From Acanthochlamys bracteata (Eukaryota; Streptophyta; Magnoliopsida; Pandanales; Velloziaceae), in the NCBI GenBank assembly GCA_019914995.1, contig CM034135.1, positions 1,242,501 through 1,306,500 of the forward strand: 64,000 nucleotides of DNA. The letters are read 5' to 3'. Position 1 is the first letter of the stretch. Each line of letters opens with the position of its first letter. Under the pieces are notes generated by a model, which made no database searches, had not been told where the DNA came from, and was given only the letters and a program-made list of their open reading frames with translations. Position numbers and translations under genes: made by a program. Positions 1 to 10,875 of this stretch are shown here, one piece after another.

Positions 1-206
1 TCTCTTGGAAAATGTGTAATTAGCCAAAGTGCATATATATGCAATCTCTAAGATTTTAACTATTGGTTTCACTTTTATTATGATGTATTTACCTTCTTTA
101 AGATGGAAGCTAAAGTTTCCTACTATTTAATTCATTTGGAAAGCAGATAATGCATTTAGTGATAGTTTGAATATGCAAGGAAACTGACAACGTGTTTATT
201 CTGCAG

Positions 207-1174
<968 letters not shown>

Positions 1175-1960
1175 TTTTGGTGAAGGTCCAGGTGAGTGAA
1201 TCAACATCAAAATGCAGCACTTCCCTTTTTGTAGCAGTAGAGTGGGAAGGCTGATCTACTTCCTTCTGTATGTGTTGTGTAGCTGATATGATCTTATGTT
1301 ACTGTTCTGTGTTGTGTTTTGTAACTTAACTCTCCCAAAAAGTGATTCGATTTTTCACTGTTGTAATCAAATATGTTGAAGAACAATCCTCCACAACTTT
1401 AGAACTCGTTATATAGGCTTTTGAATTCATATCTTCTTTGAAGAGTTTGTCTGACAGGAATGATTGAATGAACGATGCATTTAAGATTGTCTTGCAATTC
1501 ATAAATACATCCTCAAATGTATTAAAAAATGTATTTTAAGAAAAAGAATGATATTTCAAATTCCTGTATTTCGCGAGTTGCATGATATGGAACGTGTAAC
1601 CACAACTACTGCAATCCTTTACAACAGCAGACTCTTAAGAAGTATCCTGCAAAATGTGTCCTATTTTCTCAAATATTTATCATAAGCACAATATTTCAGA
1701 AACAAAAGTACAGCATCAAGGCAACAATCCCGAAGTTGAAATGAGTTGATGAGGCCAAGAACTAAAAGCGCTCTACAAGGTCACAATAGTTTGTATCTGA
1801 CAACAACAATAGCGTGATGTCTATGGTTAGTAAGCTACAGCTAGCATCACTTGAGCTATCTTGTGACCAAATCCACCAATCAAATACAATAAATCCATTA
1901 TCATAAATAAAACCCTTCTCAATCCACTGCAAAAATGATGACCATGAGGCAAGAAGCTCT
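1175..1960. other. 3' flank of HEMF and spacer
   Basis: This stretch holds the probable 3' UTR of the coproporphyrinogen oxidase gene (T-rich, to roughly 1400), then AT-rich spacer. Bases 1762-1964 form a short open extension of the SRPRB relic on the minus strand, past the point where that family normally ends. No other gene is recognised. Confidence 0.5.
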
Positions 1961-1964
1961 AATG

Positions 1965-2985
1965 TCTTCACGTGCTTTCTGATAAATTGTTCGACTTGGG
2001 AAACCTTGGCAGTGATCCCAGATGCTTCAGCAACCATCACCTTATTGTTGCAGTGAGCGAAAGCAAATTGTTCTCCAGGACTCCAATAGTATATTCATTA
2101 GTAAGATCTGCTGTGGAAAGGGCAGTCCTTGATGTTGGGAAGCTTGTCTCTGCACATTAATTAATCAAATGTCATTCAGAAGATACCGCGTGGCCAATAT
2201 TTCTGCAGGTGACAGTCACATAAGCAAACAAGACCAAAGTTCCCTCCAACTTTAAAACTGAACTACATCAGGGTCAAGCAACTTACAGAATCTAAGTACT
2301 CTGTTGATATACATAATGATAAGTTGAAGATGAGGGTTCTTACATTTCCTTCTCCAGCTGCTTCCTAATGAACTCCTTAGAGTGGGCTGTCACCTTGTCA
2401 GTTTTGTTGCACAATATAAGAACAGGAATTTTCCTCTTCACTAGACTTGATTTTGTCAGGATGTCATACAGATACCTGTTGAACAAAAAAGAAAAGTGGA
2501 AATGCAACTGTGCAATATTCCTACATAGAGTTTAACTATAAAAGCTTAACTATAAAAGCGAGTGAATATAGACTACAAAACTACTCTGCAGCAGCTCGGC
2601 TGTTTGCCAAGAAATCCAAAGCATCCACAACAAAAACAAGGCCTGCTGCTTGAGGCCTTAGGGCTACGCCTAGAATGTTCGGGCACATCAACTGAACGGA
2701 CAGGTTTGATTTTTCCAGCATAAGTACCGTGTGAGGTTAGTATGAACCTCGATAACAGGTTGGCTATGAATAATACTTTACCTTCTCAAACTCAGAATGC
2801 AGGACAAAAGTGCCCTCACTTGGATCCATTGACGTCACAGTACCTTGGTTAGTAGAGCCATCGCGGAGCTACAACCAGCTAAAAAAACATGCAAAATTAA
2901 AACTTCTCCAGCGGCGCTGCCGAACCCATTGCTCAAATTCTCGAGCCCATATCTGTAGATTCTCCTGTAGCATCTCCAGCTTCAT
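1965..2985 (-). pseudogene. SRPRB: Signal recognition particle receptor subunit beta, decayed copy
   Basis: SRPRB is the membrane-anchored small GTPase that holds the SRP receptor at the ER. Minus-strand homology runs from an ATG at 2985 through LRDGSTNQGTVTSMDPSEG (about 2784-2870), the KIKP-VDVP region (about 2586-2716), an exon with the G4 motif NKTD (about 2344-2476), and the tail VAEASGITAKVSQVEQFI (about 1965-2060). Exon order and an acceptor-like CAACAG are kept, so this is not a processed copy. Defects: the transmembrane and P-loop part is not recognisable; the G3 glycine is replaced (DVPE instead of DVPG); about 14 bp are missing after SPK, which shifts the frame; the last exon has an extra base near CTTCCC and a missing base near GTCCTGG; and the normal stop is lost, so the frame runs on to 1762. 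Family call secure. Decay versus sequence error cannot be settled here, but several independent lesions favour a pseudogene. Confidence 0.75.
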
Positions 2986-3543
2986 CCTTGCACAAAGAAT
3001 TCCTCAAAAATATGAAAAATGGAAAAAAAATGGTAATGAAAACCCTAGTTTAATCTTCGTAGCAGTAAAATCTAATTGTACTCCTTCGATCTAGAGAACA
3101 ATTGTCAGAAAACAATCGAGCTCAGTTGACCGATATCAGCATATCATCATTAGAGAATTTAAAATTTTCACCTGGAATTTCGAAGAATCAACACGGCTGC
3201 TTCGTGCCGTCTGAGAAAAATAAAATCGACTAACGAATGAACAACGAAAGAAGACAACTGTAACAAATTAATTAAATTAGATGTAATTTACGGTTTTACG
3301 ACAGTATTATCTAAACCCGCAACCCGAACCCGTCTTCATAAAAAGGTCGATGATTAGCCGTTGTTATCTATAACGGTTGGATGGTTAAATTGGATATTAC
3401 CCGTATTCAAATTTTCTTTTTGTTATACTTTTTTTTGTTTTAAGAGAGCTAACTGTTCTTTAACTGTTAGATCTGTCGTTCTCTTTCTCACGAACTCGAA
3501 GACTCATTTTTCATTCGGGAATTCGACTCTGTGAGAGAGAGAG
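2986..3543. other. Divergent spacer between SRPRB relic and membrane-protein gene
   Basis: AT-rich spacer between two head-to-head units. It ends in a GA-rich leader (GTGAGAGAGAGAG just before 3544). I see no conserved coding sequence. It presumably held both promoters; the right-hand one may still work. Confidence 0.4.
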
Positions 3544-5692
3544 ATGAGAAGAAGAATTGTGGGTTGCATAGCGGTGGCGCTACTGTGTTATTTCTTCTCT
3601 GCTGCGGCGGCGGTGGTGGTGAAGGATTTCGCCAGTGATGGAGAAGGAATTCAATCTGGTGGCCGGAGGTTGTTGTTAGGAATCAAAGAAACTAAAGGGA
3701 ATATGTCGTTCCAATGCACTCCTTCTGGTCTATGTCTTCCATGTCAGTACTCTGAGAAGGTTAGCTAGCTCAATTCAATCCTAATGGTCCTTTAATCGAT
3801 GTTTTCGTTCTATGTTTTTTTTTTTTTCTTTAGTTGAATAGTTCTATGATTTTATTGATGAAGATAACTTTTTTATGTGATCTGATCAAGGATTTGATAA
3901 CATACACTGAGAAGCTAAAATTAGCCTCTTAGTAATCTTTGTGTAATTGATCGCTGTCATGTCAGTAATTGAATGTTTCTTTAACTAATGATTCTGAAAT
4001 TTTTTATATCTCCTGTCTTTGCATAATGTATCTCTTCTTTTTGATGTAGTGTTTGCTTAGTTTGAGGTATTTGTAATGTGTCATATGAAAAATTGGGATA
4101 GAATGAAATTAAGTTCAGGAAGGATTGAAAGTTTGTTTTTGATCCACGAAATGCTTAAATATTCAGCAAAAAAGGAACGGAATAATTAGAATTTCTATGG
4201 TTAAGGATGAATAGTCCCTTTTTCTTCTTCCAAGATTCAAATAGTAGTTGCAGCTTAGGTATCTAACTCATACTTGCAATTAGTGATAACAAAATTTGTT
4301 CTCCTAGTTAAAACAGACATGAATGTGCGACTGGTATTCTTGATGCAGTTGTTATTCAGAACTTCTTTATATAGTCTTTCTTACAAAATTATGATACTGT
4401 TTCATTGTAGACTGATGAGAAATACCGCTGTAGTGAAACCAGTTATCGTGTACCTTTAAAATGTGTTGAAATTAAAGAAAAATTAAAAGATGGTGGCAAT
4501 AAAGTGGTAAGAAGGCTACTTGAACTTCAATTCAAATTGCGGAACTTGTTGGATAATTCATCTACCTCACAGGGTGGAGCACAAAAGTATGTTACTTACA
4601 GAAGCTGTCTTCCTGTTGATGGTCAAGAGAAGTTGTCTCTTCTTGGTTTTGAGGTAAGATTCTACAGACCTGAACTCTAGTTTTCTCTATTGACTGCGTT
4701 TAACACTTGAAGTTGCCATCTTTGTCGAGAAATGGAGCTTAACTTGATAAGACTTCTCTAAGGGTACTTAAGGTGCCAATGGGACGCAATTCTTTTTTGA
4801 ACGTTGATTGCTTGTGATTACTCAAGAATCTGGAAGACGGGGAGAACAAAATGGTAAAGAGCCACCATAGGTTGTATTTGAAGCTATGCCAATTGAAGTG
4901 TTAATGATACATAGATGCCACATCTATTGTCGGCATGTTTTGTGGAGGTCCTCTGAAGAGTATAGAGCCTTGTGGATAAGTTCATCCTTTTTTCTTCTTT
5001 AATCTGGTTTAAACTGACGGAAAAATACAATGGGGACTCAAAGAAGAAATGCTTTGAAATTCAAAGTTTGTCATTTCTTTTTGAAATGACCCGTGCAAAT
5101 TATTCCAATTGACATTGATAAGCTATATATGCTAACCTAAACAAAATGGGTATAGTCCTAGTACCCATCTTCAATTTATCTCATCCTATTGAACAAATGC
5201 AGTGAGATTTTATAATACATGAACTGGAAATTCCTTTTTAGTAACAGGGTATTATGTAGAGTATACGTTTCTTATATGCCTCACTGGGCTGTTTTCTTCA
5301 AATTGTTTGGTTAGTATTTTGAGGTACAGTTAGACAAATTATTCATACAGAATATCGCTTGTCAACTAGTAGTGATATACCTTGCTATGATGTAACTAAT
5401 CTTGACAACTTTACAATGCTTTCCATCTATGCCGTCTATGAAATCTGTGACATGCTTATGTTTTAAGTCATATTGCATTAGTCTATTGTTCATTAACCGC
5501 ACATTCCATCTGCTAAATATAGCTCACAAATCATCAAAAATTTTATGATCAACAATTTTTTTTTCCCACATGAAACAGGTGATTGTGGCAGGGCTACTAC
5601 TTATCAGTGGTCCATTTGTGTATCTTAGACGTAAACGCACCACCAGTCATGGCTGGTGCTGGAGCAATCAGGTTACCAACCAGCCCCGCTAG
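3544..5692 (+). CDS. Small type I membrane protein, plant-specific, unknown function
   Basis: Three exons (3544-3759, 4411-4653, 5579-5692) join in phase 0 to give about 190 residues. Residues 1-27 form a signal peptide (RRR, then a hydrophobic alanine-rich stretch). A lumenal or extracellular domain follows with paired cysteines: CTPSGLCLPC, then YRCSETSYRVPLKC, then TYRSCLP. A single membrane span (VIVAGLLLISGPFVYL) is followed by a basic RRKR stop-transfer and a short tail. The layout resembles uncharacterised plant single-span proteins I recall but cannot name. The start is the first ATG after a GA-rich leader, and the signal peptide supports it. Oddity: past RRKRT the annotated tail reads into tryptophans, whereas the frame one base over reads GAGAIRLPTSPARF, which looks more like the native tail; a one-base insertion near 5645 is possible. 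No function is proposed. Confidence 0.75.
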
Positions 5693-6492
5693 ATTTTAAG
5701 TACGGCAGAGACGCAAGGAAACAAAGATCTTGTGTTTATTTTCTTTAATCATTTATAAAAAAAATTCATATTCTTTTGAAACTGTTGTTGTATGCTACAG
5801 AATAGAGAAATTTTTATTTACAACGGCATCACATGTACAACCATTGCGCTTGATGTATCAGAAGAATGGTTAAGAGCAAATGTTTGGGAGGTATTGTGAT
5901 TTGGCGGGTTTTTGGGAGGCCCGCACAGGTGAGTTCTGCAAAGTAAGCAGCGTCAACACCCGGCCAGCCTATAACCCCTCCATAAATTCTTGCGCATTTC
6001 AAATTGTTATTCAGCGCTGCGGGGAGCTCTCGCCACCCGCTTTGTTTTCCTTACTCATTAGTTTAAGGCAAGTCTTAAACGTTGTATCATTCCAATCTTA
6101 TATAGAAACATTACTACTTCAACAACTCTCTCCTTATCCATGTGGGACTAAAAAAGTCCCGGTTCGCGCTCAGCCTCCACATTCCAACCCAGCCCATTTG
6201 GGAAAAGTAAAAGATTCTTCATTTCTTGCTCTTGCAAGTTGCACTGATCAAACAGCTCCCAAGCACAGGTAAATTATACATTCAAGAAAGTTTGTAATCT
6301 TAGTTTTTTTTTCTACATTCATGGATACATCAGAAAATTAATACTTGATGATGGCATCGTCAATGAATGATCCTCGTATATCTTGCCTTTAGCCTGAGTG
6401 AGCGAGGATGGCTAACATATCGATGAAGATCAACAGAACATGATAGCCTGAGTGAGCGAAGATTAAGGAACATCAGTGTTTGTGAACTTTGT
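5693..6492. other. Spacer with a GC-richer island of unknown origin
   Basis: The 3' ends of two convergent genes face each other here. From about 5880 to 6290 the composition is clearly richer in G and C than the surroundings, and the plus strand stays open for 131 codons, but I recognise no protein family. It contains ATGTGGGACT close to 6139, a phrase I associate with dispersed plant repeats. AGCCTGAGTGAGCGA occurs twice, near 6392 and 6446. I would treat this as a possible repeat insertion, not a gene. Confidence 0.35.
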
Positions 6493-8627
6493 TCAAGCTT
6501 TTCCAAGGAACTCGACTTCGAAGAGGAGAGTTGAATCTGGGGGAATGATACAAGAACCTGTAGATATACAAGAAAAACAGTAGTATATCTGAAGCGTTTG
6601 GAAAATAGTTGTACATTCAGGGAAAGAGAAAGAATTTAACTAGATTTGAAAAATGTCTCACCTCCTTTGCATCCTGCACCTCTTACTCCGTATCCTAGTT
6701 CTGGAGGAAGCTTCAATGTCCGCTTCCCACCTGCAATGTATATGAGAAAAAATGAAAACTTCAGCATAGATACAAATTTCAGGTACTTCGAGGAAATAAC
6801 CAACAACCAAAGTGAAGCGATCTCACCAGCAAGCATTGGAGGAACTCCATCTCCACCTAATATCCCTTGATCCCACCCCTTGATTACCTACAAGCATAAA
6901 GGTAACACTGTTAAGGAGGCTAGAAATATGTCATGGGGAAACAGCGGAAATGAAATGGAGCATATGCATAAAAATCCATACCATGTGAATATGGAGAAAA
7001 TTGTTTCTTACTTAGCTAAGGCGCCACATGATGACATAATAGCATTTTTAACTGCGTTTGTAGTGCATATGAAAAAGGGCTTGCTTCACATAGATATGCA
7101 AATAGATGGCGACTCTTTTAATTTTACTATCTAGTTCTTCCTTCTCAACCAATTCAGCTAATTTATCACAACCACCTAGGTACTTCAGTTCTAAAATTAG
7201 AGACACCTAAAAACATTTCTGGATTTTGCAAATCCTAACCTAGTCATCCCAGATTTTCATAGAAGTTATTTGCATAATACATTAGATCTCTATCAAAATG
7301 GCTTGTCAAGGTGACACCTGATAGCTAGGACTAAAACTTCTTTTGCTTTCTCAGAAAACTTAGATGATCCTTTTTCCACTCTTGAGGACATATAATGTTA
7401 TGGGCAGTAAGTAATGAAGAAAATGGATTTCTGGCCATATGTCAATCAAGTGCTGGATTGGTTTATTTAGACATTGGAAGATAGTAATGTTATGGGCAGT
7501 AAGTAATGAAGAAAATGGATTTCTGGCCGTATGTCGATTAAGTGCTGGATTGGTTTATTGAGACATTGGAAGATAGGAAGATAGTAGCAAAGGGCGAGTC
7601 CAACATAAGGGGTTTTTCTACCATTCATGCAAATAAACCTCTGGTACATGAAGACTCGAAACCTAACAACAGGAATCCTCTCATAATTCACAACAAGCAG
7701 AGATACCATCTATCAAGAAAACATGGAAATTGACAAGGTACCAAAAGTGGGGAAGACCCCTTTCTTTCTAATTTAATTTGTTAATGAAGGAAGAGTTAAA
7801 GAAGCTCACCTCACCAACACCAACTCTAAATGTGAGTGGTCGTCCCCGGCTATAGCTACTATCAAAAACCTTCCCATTCTCCAGCCGACCAATGTAATGC
7901 GCCTAAAATGCACCATAGACAATTATCACCAATCAAGTCAAACCCCAATTGCTTTTTAACTTTTATTTCCAAGTAACTCATATGTTTCAAATTTGAAGAT
8001 TTATTTGGCATTCGGCAATAATGCATTGCTTTCTTATTAGACCATTGTTGCATCAATGACTTGTACTTTCTAAAGGCATTTATTTATCTTGAAGGGTCAA
8101 TTTCATAGTGATGGTATATGCTTCTCAAATAATTCGTAATGACAAGTGTGTTATTTTACCAAACACCTAACCTGCAAATCACATCTTTGGTAAAACAAAA
8201 GAAAATTCCAACTTCTATCTCCACCAATTTGTGTAGAAAACAGCAGGTGATCATAAATTCAATCACATCATATAGTAGAAAAAGATTAAACCTTTATGAG
8301 CTGGCCTTTTGAAGCTTCTGGTCCATAACCAACAACCTGGTCACAGTAAGCAAGACCAGAAGGTGTTTTAGTGAACTGACATTCATCAGCTGAAGCTTCA
8401 GAAACTACAGCCGCGAACGGGACCCAAGAAAGAAGCAGAGCAGCTGTTCTTCTAGAGATCAACAGCTTCTTCTGTTGACTAGATGCTTCGCAACTAGTGC
8501 ACACAATGTTTGTTTGCTCACCAACCGCGCGGGAGTAGAATAGAACATGCCGGTTCTTGTTGTTGTTGTTGTTTAAGCGACGGTAGAGAACTGGAGCGCC
8601 GCCGCTGCCGGCGGCGGTGTAGTTCAT
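6493..8627 (-). CDS. FKBP13: FKBP-type peptidyl-prolyl isomerase FKBP13, thylakoid lumen
   Basis: Peptidyl-prolyl isomerase of the thylakoid lumen; the Arabidopsis protein is redox-regulated and binds the Rieske precursor. Exons: 8292-8627, 7810-7902, 6827-6887, 6662-6730 and 6493-6557, all in frame, 207 residues from the ATG at 8627. A further in-frame ATG at 8711 would add 28 residues, but it lies inside TGGGCY promoter elements, and the shorter form matches the usual length of about 208, so I prefer 8627. Visible parts: a plastid transit region, a twin-arginine lumen signal (ISRRTAALLL, cleavage after ASA), then the FKBP domain with GLAYCDQVVGYGPEA, AHYIGRLENGKVFDSSY, VIKGWDQGILGGDGVPPML, PPELGYG, and the end LLFEVEFLGKA. 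Cysteines after ADE, in AYCD, in GAGCKGG and in SCIIPP fit the two regulatory disulfides. Intron 2 holds a tandem duplication. The call is secure. Confidence 0.93.
7396..7578. repeat. Tandem duplication, 92-bp unit, in FKBP13 intron 2
   Basis: Two adjacent copies (7396-7487 and 7488-7578) both begin TGTTATGGGCAGTAAG and both end near GACATTGGAAGATAG. They differ at only a few positions, so the duplication is recent. It lies wholly within an intron. Confidence 0.9.
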
Positions 8628-8703
8628 AGTGAAGTTTGAAAATTGCGGGAAATGAAGATAAGGTAAGCAGTGTTCCTTGGTTGCAAGAAAAGGTTGTTTA
8701 GTT

Positions 8704-8744
8704 AGGCCCATTTAAAAGCCCATTAATCTAATTTTAACTGGGCC
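8704..8744. promoter_or_regulatory. TGGGCY (site II-like) cluster upstream of FKBP13
   Basis: GGCCCA at about 8705, AGCCCA at about 8717 and TGGGCC at 8739 lie within 41 bp. Such elements are known in promoters of plant growth- and organelle-related genes. The cluster overlaps the upstream ATG at 8711, which supports initiation at 8627. Confidence 0.5.
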
Positions 8745-10875
8745 TATATCTGATCAAAAGCTCTTTTATACTCTCATCTCGACGCGTGTTAGAGAATGTT
8801 CATGTTTGTTTCTAGGCACTTAACAGTTAGGTGGAAAGCCAAAAGCTATAAGCTGAATTTGAGGGAGTAACTTGCTCCTTTGATCACGGCAAAAGCAAAG
8901 AAACTCGAGAGGGAAGCTCGCCGCAAATTTATCACCTGTTCAATATCTCCAAGATTTTTTTGAAACTTGATGGTTCTTTCTTCTGTGCTCAAACTAATTT
9001 TTTTTTTTGAAGCATATTTACATTAGCTAATCTTTTACTAAATAGACCATTTTTATTTATTTGGAGATATTTAGAGATTTTTAAAAAAAATTAAGATAAA
9101 ATATTCAAAAATTTAAAAAAAAATTTATTGTTTAATCTAAAAAATATAAAATTTGACTACTTAAAATTTTTAGATATTTTATAAAAATTCAGCTAAACAG
9201 CACCAAACCTGCTGCAGTTTTGTGTGTGTAGATGCACTAGTTTGGCAGTTCAATTTAGGTCAAAGACCTTCAGGAGTTCACAAGTTCATAGGCAAATATC
9301 CTGACGGCGCTAGTTTAAGCATATTTAAGGATTTCTTTAATCATTAAAAATTGATTCAAAATTAAAGTTTTAAAAATTAAATTTTAAAAAGTGAATTATG
9401 AGAATAAATTTTGTAAAAAAAATAAAAATTATTTAAACTCAATTTTGGTGGATTCATTATGAGTAAAATAAACACACCCTTACTTCACTCCAAAAGTAAT
9501 TTTCTGAATTAAAACTTATTTTTTAATAATTTTAATATTTCTTTTATAGTAATTTATTTTTTAAAAACTTAATTTTAAAAACTTACTCCCGCTTAAATAA
9601 CGTGGATTTTATCTCCAAAATATAAAGAAGTTTTATAAGCTGAACTCAGTAAGGAAGTTCATAAGCAACCTTTTTTTCTTTCAAATTTCCGTATTCAATT
9701 TAACATTCCACTCTGCATTCCAATAAATTAATAAAGCTTGATGGCTCAGTGTAAGGTAAATGACATATCATAGAAAGCAATCACTCTCACAGATGGATTA
9801 AAGTCTGCCAAATTGCTTCACTTAATTCCTAGTTTACTTTTCATTTCAAGTATTAATAATACAAATATCTTTCATGTCTGGTTTTCATGGAGCAGATGAG
9901 ATAATATGTAACTAGCAATTTAACTCTTAAATAAGTTTCGCTATGTGTCACTTTAATTTTGGGACCAATTTAACAAAGGTGAGCGGATTAGTTCACCCAC
10001 TACTAAACATACACTAAATTGTAGTAGCTTTCATAAACCTTATCTTAATCCCATAGTAAACTTGTTTTGAATCTCTTGATGTTGTTTTCTCTATTGGATC
10101 TTTAACATAGATAAACATAGTTACTTGTAGAAGTCAAATTTGATAAATTTGTTGGCAAATGGAGTTAGCAATCTTGGTTCAACAGCAACAAATAGATAGA
10201 TTTTTGTTTTTATGTTTTTGAGTAATTAGTGGGTTATTGGACAAAAAGATGAACTAATGGTGTATCTTTTACTAAAGAAGATTAGTAAATTTCTTTTGTT
10301 TAGTAAGTAGTTGAGTAGTTTAGTGCTCTATAAGGTTGTTTAGGTAATGGGAACTAAATCCATTCGCTTATCATTTTAATCAAACCTAATGTTACTATTT
10401 AATGGAGCAATTTTTTGTTTAGTTAGTTGAAAAGAATGTGGTCAAGTTCTATCTAAAAGGTTTGAGAACTTTTAATGACAAATATTTATATTAAAATCGA
10501 CGTATTCTCACTCGAGTGGTTATTCTCCAAATCCACTTTGATAGGAAAAGTAAAAATATTTCCTCTTTACTATCATATCAAGCCTAACATATTTAAGATT
10601 CAATCTTTTTTTTTTTCATCTTTCAATAGGGGTCCATTGTCCAAGACATAGTAGGTCTTTATAAGAAAGCTTTTCCATTTAAACTTGTAAACCTCCACAA
10701 ATAGGAATGCTTATTACCTTCTAAAATTTTCAAAGCTACTTTTTCTTTCATTAGACAGTTTATAGGACTTCTAAAATCTCATCCTAGTTCTCAACTCTCC
10801 AGTTTGAATTTGGTTCATAAGCATAGGAGTTGAAGAGGAGGAAGAAAGAAAAGGTTCTGTTCTGTTTTTAGACAG
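8745..10875. other. AT-rich intergenic region upstream of the RBK-like kinase
   Basis: No gene recognised in about 2.1 kb. Bases 9000-9200 are A/T runs of the kind seen in the dispersed repeat family described elsewhere. Bases 9303-9604 form a hairpin-like inverted repeat. Bases 10600-10875 are T-rich and then GA-rich and look like the promoter and leader of the kinase gene. Confidence 0.5.
9303..9604. repeat. Inverted-repeat, MITE-like AT-rich element
   Basis: The left arm (about 9365-9400, with AAAGTTTTAAAAATTAAATT) is nearly the reverse complement of the right arm (about 9550-9585, with TTTAAAAACTTAATTTT). The outer ends carry TTTAAG and CTTAAAT. A stem of about 300 bp with a loop near 9470 is plausible. 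No coding capacity. Low complexity makes the exact ends uncertain. Confidence 0.4.
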
